The notes below the pieces were generated by a model. It had not been told where the DNA came from. It ran no database searches and saw nothing but the letters and a program-made list of their open reading frames with translations. A stretch of DNA of 64,000 nucleotides from CAZJBS01 sp964544475 (GTDB taxonomy: Bacteria > CLD3 > SB21): assembly GCA_964544475.1 (NCBI GenBank), contig CAZJBS010000003.1, positions 62,001 through 126,000 on the forward strand, in the 5' to 3' direction. Positions 54,367-63,578 of this stretch are shown piece after piece. Position 1 is the first letter of the stretch; each line of letters begins with the position of its first letter. Position numbers and translations under genes: made by a program.

Positions 54367-55650
54367 TTACGCGTAAATGCCACGGAGCTTCAGCACCTGG
54401 CTGACGCGATCCACGGCAACAACATATGCGCCGACACGGAGGGATTCACGATGGCGCGTGGCCACCGAGAATACAGTATCGAAACTTTCTTTCATAATAC
54501 GCTCCAGGCGGTGGTTGACGTCCTCGAGCGGCCAGAAATAACCCATACGATCCTGCACCCATTCAAAATACGACACGGTCACACCGCCGGCGTTGGCGAG
54601 AATATCCGGTACGACCAGAATGCCCCGGTCGGCCAGGATGGGATCGGCGGCCACGGACGTCGGCCCGTTGGCGCCCTCGACAATGATGCGGGCGTGGATA
54701 TTGGACGCGTTGTCGGTGGTGATCTGGTCTTCGAGCGCGGCCGGAATCAGCACATCGCATTCCAGTTCGAGCAATTCTTCATTGGTGATCGGTTCGGCTT
54801 TGTCGTAGCCGGCGAGCGAGCGCCGGTTGCGGGCCGCAAAGGCAATCGCATGACGCACGTCGATGCCTTCGCGGTGATGGAAGGCGCCGCTGATATCCCC
54901 GATGCCGATGATGCGGCATCCACGTTCCTGCAACAGTCGCGCCACGACGGAGCCGACCTGTCCGAAGCCTTGAATGACGACGGTGGCGCCTTCGGGCTCG
55001 ATATCCAGTTTTTCGAGCGCCGCGAGCGTGACAACCATCAGGCCGCGCCCGGTCGCTTCCCGACGTCCATGCGATCCGCCCATGACGACCGGCTTGCCGG
55101 TCACGACACCGGTTTCCGTATGTCGCACATGCATGCTGTACGTGTCCATGATCCAGCCCATTTCGCGCTCACCGGTATTGACGTCCGGTCCCGGAATATC
55201 CTTGTCCGGTCCGATGACTTCAAACAGGTTGGCGGCGTAGCGGCGGATGACTTTTTCAAATTGAGCCTCCGACAACCGGGAAGGATCGCATTTGATGCCG
55301 CCTTTGGCCCCACCGAAGGGAATATCCACGACGGCGCATTTCCAGGTCATCCACGCGGCCAGGGCCCGGACCTCTTCCAGAGTCACCGTCGGGGTGACGC
55401 GAAGTCCGCCTTTCGACGGGCCGCGCACGGTGTTGTGAATGACACGGTAGCCCTCGAAGACCTGGATGGATCCGTCATCCAGCGTGACCGGTATGGACGT
55501 CGTAATCTGCTTTTCCGGCGTCTTAAGATACTCGTATATGCCCGGCTCAATGCCCAGAATTTCAGCCGCGGTATCGATCCTGCCCAGCATGGACTCGAAA
55601 GGATTGGCGCCTGGACTTTCGGTCAATACCGATTCGGTCGCTTCGACCAT
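54367..55650 (-). CDS. gdhA: Glutamate dehydrogenase (Glu/Leu/Phe/Val family)
   Basis: I chose ATG 55650 (427 residues), with GGAG upstream, over the GTG at 55677. It interconverts glutamate and 2-oxoglutarate plus ammonia. The substrate motif K-G-G-L-R and the catalytic region P-F-G-G-A-K-G-G-I are present, and the Rossmann motif is G-F-G-Q-V-G-S. The length fits the hexameric class. Cofactor preference is not resolved. The three REC-DUF4388 genes follow on the same strand. Confidence 0.95.
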   Translation of the reverse strand: MVEATESVLTESPGANPFESMLGRIDTAAEILGIEPGIYEYLKTPEKQITTSIPVTLDDGSIQVFEGYRVIHNTVRGPSKGGLRVTPTVTLEEVRALAAWMTWKCAVVDIPFGGAKGGIKCDPSRLSEAQFEKVIRRYAANLFEVIGPDKDIPGPDVNTGEREMGWIMDTYSMHVRHTETGVVTGKPVVMGGSHGRREATGRGLMVVTLAALEKLDIEPEGATVVIQGFGQVGSVVARLLQERGCRIIGIGDISGAFHHREGIDVRHAIAFAARNRRSLAGYDKAEPITNEELLELECDVLIPAALEDQITTDNASNIHARIIVEGANGPTSVAADPILADRGILVVPDILANAGGVTVSYFEWVQDRMGYFWPLEDVNHRLERIMKESFDTVFSVATRHRESLRVGAYVVAVDRVSQVLKLRGIYA

Positions 55651-55756
55651 ATTCGCTCCATTGATCGTCAAATTCACAACTAAAAATTATATTAACAAAC
55701 GCTTAGAAAATCAAACGTTTTGTGACCCAATACGGCTGTCCGTCCTGCGGCTCGTG

Positions 55757-57118
55757 TCAATTGGTCAATGCCGAGGTCGGCGCGGGGATGCGGCCTCCGC
55801 GCATGATGAATTTGGCGGCGGAGAGGTTTCGAACGGGCATGATCGGGGCTTTTCCAAGCAATCCACCGTAGTCGACCGAATCGCCGACCTTCTTGCCCGG
55901 CACCGGGATGATGCGTACGGCCGTGGTTTTGTTATTGATCATGCCAATGGCGGCTTCGTCGGCAATGATGGCGGCAATGGTCTCCCACGGTGTATCGCCG
56001 GGTACGGCCACCATGTCGAGTCCGACGGAACAGACGGCCGTCATGGCTTCGAGCTTCTCGAGAGACAGGTGGTTTCGTTCCACGGCGGCGATCATGCCCT
56101 GGTCTTCGCTCACGGGGATGAAGGCGCCTGACAGGCCGCCGACATAGGAGGAGGCCATCAGACCGCCTTTCTTGACGGCGTCATTAAGCATGGCGAGGGC
56201 GGCGGTGGTTCCGGAAGCGCCCACATCCTCGAGACCCATGGCCACGAGAATGTCGGCAATGCTGTCGCCGGGCGCCGGCGTCGGAGCCAGGGAAAGATCC
56301 ACGATCCCAAACTCGATATGCTGTTGCCGGGCCACTTCGCGTCCGATGAGTTCGCCGGCCCGCGTGATCTTGAAGGTCATCCGTTTGATGATTTCAGCCA
56401 ATTCACCCAAGTCTGCCTGCGGCGCTTCCTGGATGGCCTTCAGCACGACGCCCGGGCCGCTGATGCCGACGTTGATCACAACTTCGGGTTCGCTGATGCC
56501 GTGGAACGCGCCGGCCACGAACGGATTGTCCTCCACGGCGTTGCAGAAAGCCACAAACTTGGCGCATCCAATGGCGCCTTCCGAAGCGGTGCGTTCGGCG
56601 AGATCCTTGATCACCTTGCCGACGGCCATCACCGCATCCATATTGATGCCGGCCTTGGTCGACCCGACATTCACCGAAGCGCATACGCGATGGGTCGTGC
56701 CGATCGCTTCGGGTATCGATTCGATCAGGGCTTTGTCACCCGCCGCGAATCCCTTCTGGACGAGCGCCGAAAAACCGGCCAGGAAGTCCACACCGATCGT
56801 CTCCGCGGCCGCGTCCAGTTTGCGTGCGAGGGCGACAAATTCGTCGCGTGTGAATCCATCGCAGACTATGGAAGGCGGCGTGATGGACACGCGTTTGTTG
56901 GCGATGGCAATGCCGTACTTGAGTTCCACTTCGCGGGCCGTGGCCACATGATTGCCGGCATACCGGCAAATTTTGTCATAGATGGCCTGGATGGTGCGTT
57001 CGGCCGAGCCCCTCGCGCAATCGCGGAGGCTGATGCCCATGGTCGTCGTCCGGATATCGAAATGCGCGACTTCCGTCATCCGCACGGTTTCCAGGATTTC
57101 TCTCATGTCAAAAGGCAT
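55757..57118 (-). CDS. UPF0210 (PFL/DUF711) family protein
   Basis: This 453-residue protein matches the UPF0210 family, glycyl-radical-fold proteins of unknown biochemical role. Conserved patterns include D-I-R-T-T-T-M-G-I-S-L near the start, S-V-N-V-G-S-T-K-A-G-I-N-M-D, and V-G-L-D-M-V-A-V-P-G-D-T. In many genomes it sits next to a small ACT-domain partner (UPF0237); none is visible here. A GGAG site precedes ATG 57118. The inositol-monophosphatase-family gene is 13 bases upstream, so they share a transcript. Confidence 0.9.
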   Translation of the reverse strand: MPFDMREILETVRMTEVAHFDIRTTTMGISLRDCARGSAERTIQAIYDKICRYAGNHVATAREVELKYGIAIANKRVSITPPSIVCDGFTRDEFVALARKLDAAAETIGVDFLAGFSALVQKGFAAGDKALIESIPEAIGTTHRVCASVNVGSTKAGINMDAVMAVGKVIKDLAERTASEGAIGCAKFVAFCNAVEDNPFVAGAFHGISEPEVVINVGISGPGVVLKAIQEAPQADLGELAEIIKRMTFKITRAGELIGREVARQQHIEFGIVDLSLAPTPAPGDSIADILVAMGLEDVGASGTTAALAMLNDAVKKGGLMASSYVGGLSGAFIPVSEDQGMIAAVERNHLSLEKLEAMTAVCSVGLDMVAVPGDTPWETIAAIIADEAAIGMINNKTTAVRIIPVPGKKVGDSVDYGGLLGKAPIMPVRNLSAAKFIMRGGRIPAPTSALTN

Positions 57119-57131
57119 GTCGGTTTCTCCG

Positions 57132-57911
57132 TTAGGCTAACATGTTTCGGATGAGGGGAGCGAGGCGTCCGGAAACGGCGACCACGTGGTCGATCGTGAG
57201 ATCGCTTCGGCCGGCGCTGTCCATGAAAAGACCGCCGGCTTCTTCGATGACCGGTTTGATGGCGGCCACATCCCAGATGTGCATCTTCGGATCGATCATG
57301 ATGTCCGCGCGTCCGGAGGCGACCAGGGCGTGACCGTAACAGTCGCCCCACGTGCGGGTGAATTTGGTTTGCGATGCGAGTTGTTGATACAGGCGCTCGA
57401 AGCGGCTGCCGGGAATGTGGCCGGCATCCGTGGTCAGAAGCACGGCCGCGTTCAAGTTCCCGTGGCCGGAGGTGTGTATCCGGCGGCCGTTCCAGTACGA
57501 TCCGTGACCTCTGGCCGCCCAGACCATGTCGCCCAACGCCGGAAAATTCAACACGCCCACGACGGCGTCCTTCAGGCGCCGGTCTTCCACGGCCACCATC
57601 GTGCCGTACAGCGGCACACCGCAGACAAACGACTTCGTGCCGTCAATCGGATCCAGGATCCATCGATAAGGCGACGCACCCGTCTCTTCGCCAAATTCCT
57701 CACCCAGGATGCCGTGATCCGGAAAGCGCCGCCGAATGTGGCCGCGCAGGTACTCTTCCGCGGAACGGTCCGCGATGGTGACCGGCGATTGGTCCGTTTT
57801 CGTTTCGACCGTCAATGCCGAACTCTGAAAATATGACAGCGTGATTTTTCCCGCTTCATACGCGGCATCGATGGCGGCCTGCAACAGTTCGATGTGTTCC
57901 GGAGTGGTCAT
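57132..57911 (-). CDS. Inositol monophosphatase-family phosphatase (HisN-like)
   Basis: I place the start at ATG 57911 (259 residues), though the frame continues upstream to 58025 with M's at 57959 and 57947; the start is uncertain. Metal-site patterns are complete: G-E-E-F-G-E-E near residue 65, D-P-I-D-G-T-K-S-F near 85, and W-D-V-A-A near 210. The family includes inositol-1-phosphatase and histidinol-phosphatase (HisN). The G-T-K-S-F variant is common in HisN-type proteins. The substrate cannot be fixed from sequence alone. Confidence 0.85.
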   Translation of the reverse strand: MTTPEHIELLQAAIDAAYEAGKITLSYFQSSALTVETKTDQSPVTIADRSAEEYLRGHIRRRFPDHGILGEEFGEETGASPYRWILDPIDGTKSFVCGVPLYGTMVAVEDRRLKDAVVGVLNFPALGDMVWAARGHGSYWNGRRIHTSGHGNLNAAVLLTTDAGHIPGSRFERLYQQLASQTKFTRTWGDCYGHALVASGRADIMIDPKMHIWDVAAIKPVIEEAGGLFMDSAGRSDLTIDHVVAVSGRLAPLIRNMLA

Positions 57912-58091
57912 GTCCCGTGAATTTTTGGTGCCGTGCAATGTATCCATGCGTCGGCTCATAATCAATTGATAATTCGCCGTCGTTTCGGGCGACGGGCCGG
58001 ATTTTTCGTTCGGATGGCGACCCAAAATTTCACATTGGCAAATTCATCGTTATTCGTTAGACTATACGGAATCTTCTTACAGGAATAGCGC

Positions 58092-58802
58092 ATGACCGAC
58101 GAAATGAACATCCTCCTGATCACCGCCGCCTCAATTGGGTTTATCCATACGATCACCGGCCCGGATCATTATGTGCCATTTATTGTGCTGTCCAAGGCCC
58201 GCCATTGGTCCGTCGTGCGAACGTGCGTCATCACGGTTTTGTGCGGACTGGGCCACGTCCTGAGTTCGGTCGTGTTGGGCTTTGTGGGCATCGGTTTAGG
58301 TTTTGCCGTCTCAGAACTCGAAGGCGTGGAATCGTCGCGGGGCGACATCGCCGGGTGGGCGCTGGTGGCTTTTGGCTTTGTGTATATGATCTGGGGTATA
58401 CGTCAGGCCTACCGCAATCGTCCGCACACGCACTGGCACGACCACGGCTCCGGCGTGGCGCACGAACATGTACATACCCACCACGAATCGCACAGTCACG
58501 TGCATCCATCCGAATCGCGGACTCTGACCCCGTGGGTCTTGTTCATCATTTTCGTACTCGGTCCGTGTGAACCGCTGATCCCCATTCTGATGTACCCGGC
58601 CGCCCAATCGTCCATGTCAGGACTGATCATGGTGACATCGGTGTTTGGTTTTGTGACCATCGCCACGATGGTGGCCACGGTCGTCATCGCCATGAAAGGC
58701 ATCGAAATACTTCCAATGGCGCGCGTACAGCGTTATACGCACGCGTTGGCCGGGGGTGCGTTGCTGGTGTGCGGGGTTGCGATACAATTCTTGGGATTGT
58801 GA
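58092..58802 (+). CDS. Probable nickel/cobalt-type membrane transporter (UreH/NicO-like)
   Basis: This 236-residue protein has about six membrane helices. The first carries G-P-D-H-Y-V-P-F, resembling the His/Asp signature of NiCoT/NicO and UreH-like permeases; G-H-V-L-S-S follows. The loop at about 115-140 is very His-rich (H-T-H-W-H-D-H and H-V-H-T-H-H-E-S-H-S-H-V-H), typical of metal transporters. It is probably a Ni or Co carrier, but no Ni-enzyme gene is nearby. It is divergent from the phosphatase gene. Confidence 0.78.
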   Translation: MTDEMNILLITAASIGFIHTITGPDHYVPFIVLSKARHWSVVRTCVITVLCGLGHVLSSVVLGFVGIGLGFAVSELEGVESSRGDIAGWALVAFGFVYMIWGIRQAYRNRPHTHWHDHGSGVAHEHVHTHHESHSHVHPSESRTLTPWVLFIIFVLGPCEPLIPILMYPAAQSSMSGLIMVTSVFGFVTIATMVATVVIAMKGIEILPMARVQRYTHALAGGALLVCGVAIQFLGL

Positions 58803-58900
58803 GATCCTTCGCAGCGCCGGTCCTTTTTTGTGGAAATACGACCTCCAAAGTGTATATTAGACCGGCAGCCAAATCCGTCTGTTCGCCAGGCTCAATATAG

Positions 58901-59947
58901 ATGTTCAAAATCCTGAATAACCTCGCCCACCGGCGTCCGTTCAATTCAAGCACGGAAGTCCGTATCACGTACAAATGCACGCAACGTTGCCTCCAGTGCG
59001 TGATTCCGTTCAAAAACACGCATACCATGAATCTCGACGAATTCAGGCAGGTCATGGCCAACCTGCGCGATTACGGCGCGTACGTGGGATTCATATCGGG
59101 CGGCGAAGTGACCGTCGTGGATGAACTGCCGGAAATGATGCGCGAGGCGCACCGGACCTTTAAGTATGCGACGACGATGGTGACGGGCCTTTACAACAAG
59201 GAAGAAAATATCCTGCCGTCGGCGCGTGTGTGCCTGGAAAACGGCATGAACGTGCAAACCTCGTTCGACGGGTTCGACGCCGTGGGCGACGAAATCCGCG
59301 GCGTCAAAAATTATTCGACGACGGTGTCCGATCGCATGAAAGCCATCGCCGGCTTGCGCAGGGAACTGCAATCCAACGGCCGCAAGAAGTCGCTCCTATA
59401 TGCGAATACCGTCATCAGCAACAAAAATATCGAACAAGTGCCGGAGATCATCGCCCACGTCAAGAGCCTCGGCTGGAAATCCACGATCGGCATGTATCAT
59501 ACCCTGACGTTTTCCACGCGATACGACGAAGACATGGTGGTGCAGCCCGGCGAGCGTCTCGAAAAGCTGGTGAAATTCCTGCAAGGCCATCCGGACGTCA
59601 TGAATCTCGATGCCTTCCTGGCGGGGATCATGCCGTATATCCGGAATCCGAATCTCAACTGGTGCCCCTTTGTCGAATCGCCGTACCTGTCGACGCGGAC
59701 GACGATCATGGAGAACGGCGACGTTCACCTCTGCAAAGGCAATCCCATCGGGAACGTTTTCCGACAGCGTCTGACGGATATTTTTTCGTCCTACGAATAC
59801 CGTCAACGGCTGGAGGAATACAAACAATGCCGCGGGTGCTGGACGACGTGTTACACGCAACGCTATTTGCTCGTAAGACCGAAATCGGTGGGGGAAGCCG
59901 TCCGGAATATTCAGAAGTTGAAGAACACCCGGCGCATTGATATTTGA
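58901..59947 (+). CDS. Radical SAM protein with SPASM-like C-terminus
   Basis: This 348-residue protein has the SAM cluster motif C-T-Q-R-C-L-Q-C at residues 26-33, then I-S-G-G-E. The C-terminal region holds a further Cys set: W-C-P-F, H-L-C-K-G and C-R-G-C-W-T-T-C, as in SPASM/twitch domains that bind one or two more clusters. Such proteins often modify peptides or proteins, yet no precursor peptide is evident. The ATG at 58901 has no strong RBS. Two small gaps isolate it from neighbours. The function is unknown. Confidence 0.85.
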   Translation: MFKILNNLAHRRPFNSSTEVRITYKCTQRCLQCVIPFKNTHTMNLDEFRQVMANLRDYGAYVGFISGGEVTVVDELPEMMREAHRTFKYATTMVTGLYNKEENILPSARVCLENGMNVQTSFDGFDAVGDEIRGVKNYSTTVSDRMKAIAGLRRELQSNGRKKSLLYANTVISNKNIEQVPEIIAHVKSLGWKSTIGMYHTLTFSTRYDEDMVVQPGERLEKLVKFLQGHPDVMNLDAFLAGIMPYIRNPNLNWCPFVESPYLSTRTTIMENGDVHLCKGNPIGNVFRQRLTDIFSSYEYRQRLEEYKQCRGCWTTCYTQRYLLVRPKSVGEAVRNIQKLKNTRRIDI

Positions 59948-59954
59948 TGAGCCC

Positions 59955-59983
59955 TTGCACCTGACGGATATGTCCGTTATATT
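59955..59983 (+). promoter_or_regulatory. Predicted sigma70-type promoter of thiC
   Basis: TTGCAC at 59955-59960 and TATATT at 59978-59983 are 17 bases apart, about 30 bases before the TPP aptamer. Confidence 0.65.
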
Positions 59984-60011
59984 AGTGCATTGATCTTTGA
60001 CAAGCTTTAAA

Positions 60012-60092
60012 CCGTTAGGGGTTGTACGCCGGAGGCGTACTGAGAACATACCCTTTGAACCTGATCCGGGTCATACCGGCGTAGGGAAACGC
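60012..60092 (+). ncRNA. TPP riboswitch aptamer
   Basis: The conserved thi-box core is present: an AGGGG-type 5' part, CTGAGA (at 60040), ACCCTTTGAACCTGATC and the 3' GTAGGGAA. It binds thiamin pyrophosphate and turns thiC off when thiamin is sufficient. A terminator follows at 60103-60137. Confidence 0.93.
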
Positions 60093-60102
60093 AAGCATAT
60101 TT

Positions 60103-60137
60103 CGGCCGTTTCTCATTTCAGGAACGGCTTTTTTTTT
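60103..60137 (+). terminator. Attenuator terminator of the TPP riboswitch
   Basis: GCCGTTTC (60105-60112) and GGAACGGC (60121-60128) form a stem with one wobble pair around an eight-base loop, followed by nine T's. It lies between the aptamer and thiC, so regulation is probably by premature termination. Confidence 0.75.
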
Positions 60138-60235
60138 CGCCCGTGGGCGGACGCTCACCGACCATGCCGGTGCAGTGTCGCTGCGGAAACGTAAATGGAC
60201 ACAGACAATTTCTCGACGATCAAAAAGGAGTCGCC

Positions 60236-62086
60236 ATGAATAGCCCATCAACCAACCCAACCATCACACGCGCTCCCTTTGCCGCGTCGCGCAAAGTATA
60301 CGTGGCCGGACAGCACGACGGTGTCCAGGTGGCCATGCGCGAGATTACGTTGTCGGACGGCGGCCCAAACGGGCACGGCCGCGCCGAGACATCCGTCATT
60401 ACGGTGTACGATACGAGCGGCCCTTACACCGACCCAAATACACACATCGACATACGCCAGGGCCTTGCACCGCAGCGTCTGACGTGGGTTCAGTCGCGCG
60501 GTGATTCGGAAAGCCTCGACGGCGTTTCGTCCCGATACGGCCGCAACCGCGAAAACGACGCCGCTCTTGACGCCATCCGATTCAAGCGCCGCCGCGCACC
60601 GATGAGAGCCAAATCCGGCCGTAATGTGTCGCAAATGCATTACGCCCGGAAGGGCATCGTGACGCCGGAAATGGAATACATCGCCATTCGCGAAAATCAG
60701 AAGCGCGAGTCCATGAACGCCCTGGGCGCCCAGCATCCGGGCCATCATTTCGGGGCCGCCATGCCCTCCGTCATCACGCCGGAATTTGTGCGCGATGAAG
60801 TGGCGCGGGGACGGGCCATTATCCCGTGCAACATCAATCATCCCGAAATCGAACCCATGATCATCGGGCGCAATTTTCTGGTGAAGATCAACGCCAATAT
60901 CGGGAATTCCGCCGTGGCCTCGGGCATTGAGGAAGAAGTGGAAAAAATGATCTGGGCCATCCGGTGGGGCGCCGACACGGTGATGGACCTTTCGACGGGC
61001 AGGAATATCCATGAAACTCGGGAGTGGATTTTGCGCAACGCGCCCGTGCCGATCGGAACCGTGCCCATCTACCAGGCCCTGGAAAAAGTCGGCGGCAAGG
61101 CGGAAGACCTCACCTGGGAAATCTACCGCGATACGCTGATCGAGCAGGCGGAACAAGGCGTCGACTACTTCACCATTCACGCCGGTGTTTTGTTGCGGTA
61201 TGTGCCGTTGACCGCCAAACGGGTGACAGGCATTGTCTCGCGCGGCGGCTCGATCCTGGCCAAGTGGTGCCTGGCCCACCACAAAGAAAATTTTCTCTAC
61301 ACGCACTTTGAAGACATTTGCGAAATCATGAAGGCCTACGACGTGAGTTTCAGCCTGGGCGATGGTCTGCGTCCGGGATCGATCGCCGATGCCAATGACG
61401 ACGCGCAGTTTGCCGAGCTGGACACCCTCGGTGAACTCACGCAAATCGCCTGGAAACATGACGTCCAGACGATGATCGAAGGGCCCGGACACATCCCGAT
61501 GCACATGATCCAGGTCAACATGACCCGACAACTCGACGTTTGTGGCGAGGCGCCGTTTTACACGCTCGGGCCGTTGACAACCGACATTGCGCCGGGTTAT
61601 GATCATATCACGTCGGCCATAGGGGCGGCGATGATCGGCTGGTACGGATGTGCCATGTTGTGTTATGTGACGCCGAAAGAACATCTGGGTCTGCCGGATC
61701 GGGACGATGTGAAACAGGGCGTCATCGCCTACAAGATCGCCGCCCACGCGGCCGACCTGGCCAAGGGCCATCCCGGCGCCCAGATTCGCGACAACGCGCT
61801 CAGCAAAGCCCGGTTTGAATTCCGATGGGAGGACCAATTCAACCTCTCTCTCGATCCGGACACGGCGCGGGAATACCATGACGAAACCCTGCCGGCGGAA
61901 GGGGCCAAAGTGGCGCACTTCTGCAGCATGTGCGGCCCGCATTTTTGTTCCATGAAAATCACACAGGACGTGCGCGACTATGCCGAATCCCTGCATATGG
62001 AAGCCAAAGAAGCCCTCGAAAAAGGTATGAAGGAGAAATCGGAGGAATTCAAAAAAGCCGGCGGCAACATCTACGTGGAACTCTGA
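60236..62086 (+). CDS. thiC: Phosphomethylpyrimidine synthase ThiC
   Basis: I place the start at ATG 60236 (616 residues), with AAAGGAG upstream. This unusual radical SAM enzyme rearranges aminoimidazole ribotide into the thiamin pyrimidine. The C-terminal cluster motif C-S-M-C-G-P-H-F-C is present near residue 560, with H-F-C-S-M-K after it. Conserved internal patterns include S-R-G-G-S and E-G-P-G-H-I-P. It follows the TPP riboswitch. No other thi gene is in the window. Confidence 0.97.
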   Translation: MNSPSTNPTITRAPFAASRKVYVAGQHDGVQVAMREITLSDGGPNGHGRAETSVITVYDTSGPYTDPNTHIDIRQGLAPQRLTWVQSRGDSESLDGVSSRYGRNRENDAALDAIRFKRRRAPMRAKSGRNVSQMHYARKGIVTPEMEYIAIRENQKRESMNALGAQHPGHHFGAAMPSVITPEFVRDEVARGRAIIPCNINHPEIEPMIIGRNFLVKINANIGNSAVASGIEEEVEKMIWAIRWGADTVMDLSTGRNIHETREWILRNAPVPIGTVPIYQALEKVGGKAEDLTWEIYRDTLIEQAEQGVDYFTIHAGVLLRYVPLTAKRVTGIVSRGGSILAKWCLAHHKENFLYTHFEDICEIMKAYDVSFSLGDGLRPGSIADANDDAQFAELDTLGELTQIAWKHDVQTMIEGPGHIPMHMIQVNMTRQLDVCGEAPFYTLGPLTTDIAPGYDHITSAIGAAMIGWYGCAMLCYVTPKEHLGLPDRDDVKQGVIAYKIAAHAADLAKGHPGAQIRDNALSKARFEFRWEDQFNLSLDPDTAREYHDETLPAEGAKVAHFCSMCGPHFCSMKITQDVRDYAESLHMEAKEALEKGMKEKSEEFKKAGGNIYVEL

Positions 62087-62096
62087 GACCCTGCCT

Positions 62097-62807
62097 GTGG
62101 CCGCGATTTTCTTAACCGCCGAATGGCGCAAACTGGCGATGGCCAACTATGCCGTCGACCCGCGCGTGCTCCATCCCTTCGTGCCGAGGGGCACGGAGAT
62201 CGACATATGGCAGGGTACGTGTTATGTCAGCCTGGTGGGATTCATGTTCCTCAATACCCGCGTGATGGGTTTGCCCATTCCTTTCCATAGGAATTTCGAG
62301 GAAGTGAACCTGCGATTCTACGTTCGCTACCGAGAGCGGGAAGTCTGGAAGCGCGGTGTCGTTTTTTTGCGGGAGATCGTCCCCAAACGCGCGCTGACCT
62401 GGGTGGCCAATACGCTCTATGCCGAAAACTACCAGACGATGCCGATGGGCCATTCGTGGAAGACCGCCGGTGAGGCATGGGAGATCGAATACCGTTGGAA
62501 AAGATCGACCTGGAACCGGTTGAAGGTTGTGGCCAACCGACAACCCGTCTCCATGAGCGAAGGAAGCGAAGAGGAATTCATCACCGAACACTTCTGGGGA
62601 TACACACGGGTCGGCGATCGGCGCACGTCGGAGTACGGCGTCGAACACCCGCGATGGGAGGTGTATCCGATCCAATCCTGTGAAGTCGACGTCGACTTTG
62701 CCGACGTCTACGGCCAATCGTTTGGTTTTCTGAGCGGGGAGGCGCCGCGGTCTGTCTTTCTTGCCGAAGGCTCGGCCATCACGGTGACCCGGGGTCGAGA
62801 CGTTTAG
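62097..62807 (+). CDS. DUF2071 (YqjF-like) protein
   Basis: This 236-residue protein begins at GTG 62097 with F-L-T-A-E-W-R-K-L, which is the normal start of DUF2071 proteins and supports this choice over ATG 62139. Further family patterns are V-D-P-R-V-L-H-P-F-V-P and V-S-L-V-G-F-M-F. The function of the family is unknown. It begins ten bases after thiC. It ends at exactly the base before the stop of the convergent rhodanese gene. Confidence 0.88.
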   Translation: MAAIFLTAEWRKLAMANYAVDPRVLHPFVPRGTEIDIWQGTCYVSLVGFMFLNTRVMGLPIPFHRNFEEVNLRFYVRYREREVWKRGVVFLREIVPKRALTWVANTLYAENYQTMPMGHSWKTAGEAWEIEYRWKRSTWNRLKVVANRQPVSMSEGSEEEFITEHFWGYTRVGDRRTSEYGVEHPRWEVYPIQSCEVDVDFADVYGQSFGFLSGEAPRSVFLAEGSAITVTRGRDV

Positions 62808-63200
62808 TTACAGACCGGCCTGTTTCAATTCCTGGTAGCCGTCCTTGACGTTGTAGACCTTTTTGAATCCCATTTGTTTCATGATGAGAGACGCCTTGCT
62901 GCTGCGATTGCCGGAACGGCAATACACGTAGTAGGTTTTCTCCAGGTCCAGCTTCTGGATGCGCGTGTGAAAATCGGCGGCCATGAAGTCCACCAAAATG
63001 GCGTCCTGCAAATGGCCGGCGTTCCATTCGCCGGGTGTGCGCACATCCAGCAGAATGCCGGTTTCGGATTTCATTTTTTCCGCAAGTTCCGCAGCGCCCA
63101 GCGATACCACGGAATCCGGTTGGCTGCATCCCATGGAGGGTGCGACCCAAAGGAGCCACAGGACAACACCGGCTCCAAAAACGCGTTCCACTATTTCCAT
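62808..63200 (-). CDS. Rhodanese-like protein, exported
   Basis: This 130-residue protein has a hydrophobic N-terminus ending in S-M-G-C (Cys25), a signal peptide that may be a lipobox. A rhodanese domain follows, with D-V-R-T-P-G-E-W and active-site C-R-S-G-N-R-S. Rhodaneses carry persulfide sulfur. The start has GGAGG upstream. Its ATG overlaps the end of the upstream rhodanese gene by ten bases, so the two are coupled. Confidence 0.88.
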   Translation of the reverse strand: MEIVERVFGAGVVLWLLWVAPSMGCSQPDSVVSLGAAELAEKMKSETGILLDVRTPGEWNAGHLQDAILVDFMAADFHTRIQKLDLEKTYYVYCRSGNRSSKASLIMKQMGFKKVYNVKDGYQELKQAGL

Positions 63201-63508
63201 CGGTTCATCCCTCCTGATAGATTGAGAACATGAAAGCCTTTTGATTTGAGCAAACCGCAGGCGCTCGCGCTTCGGGCGCCGCTGGCACAGTACACCACGA
63301 TGGTCCGGTCCCTGGCGGGTTCCAATTCCGACAGACGCGAAGACAACTGGCCGAGCGGTATCAGGACCGAACCCGGAATGTTCTTCCTCTGATGTTCGTA
63401 AGGCTCGCGCACATCGAGCAGAAAGGGCATGTCCGTCGTGAGCTTGTCTCTCAGTTCATCGGCAGAGATGGCTTCGACACCGGAAGAAAGAAGATCAAAG
63501 AACCCCAT
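63191..63508 (-). CDS. Rhodanese-like protein, cytoplasmic
   Basis: This 105-residue protein has no signal peptide and carries a rhodanese domain with D-V-R-E-P-Y-E-H and active-site C-A-S-G-A-R-S. The start has AGGAG upstream. It lies 70 bases downstream of the CxxCH protein. The pair with the exported rhodanese suggests sulfur handling on both sides of the membrane, which is an inference. Confidence 0.9.
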   Translation of the reverse strand: MGFFDLLSSGVEAISADELRDKLTTDMPFLLDVREPYEHQRKNIPGSVLIPLGQLSSRLSELEPARDRTIVVYCASGARSASACGLLKSKGFHVLNLSGGMNRWK

Positions 63509-63578
63509 GAAAAGTATACTCCTGATTGAGGGTGGTGGTTGAACGGTTATTGAGCGGACAATTCATATTCGAATAAGG

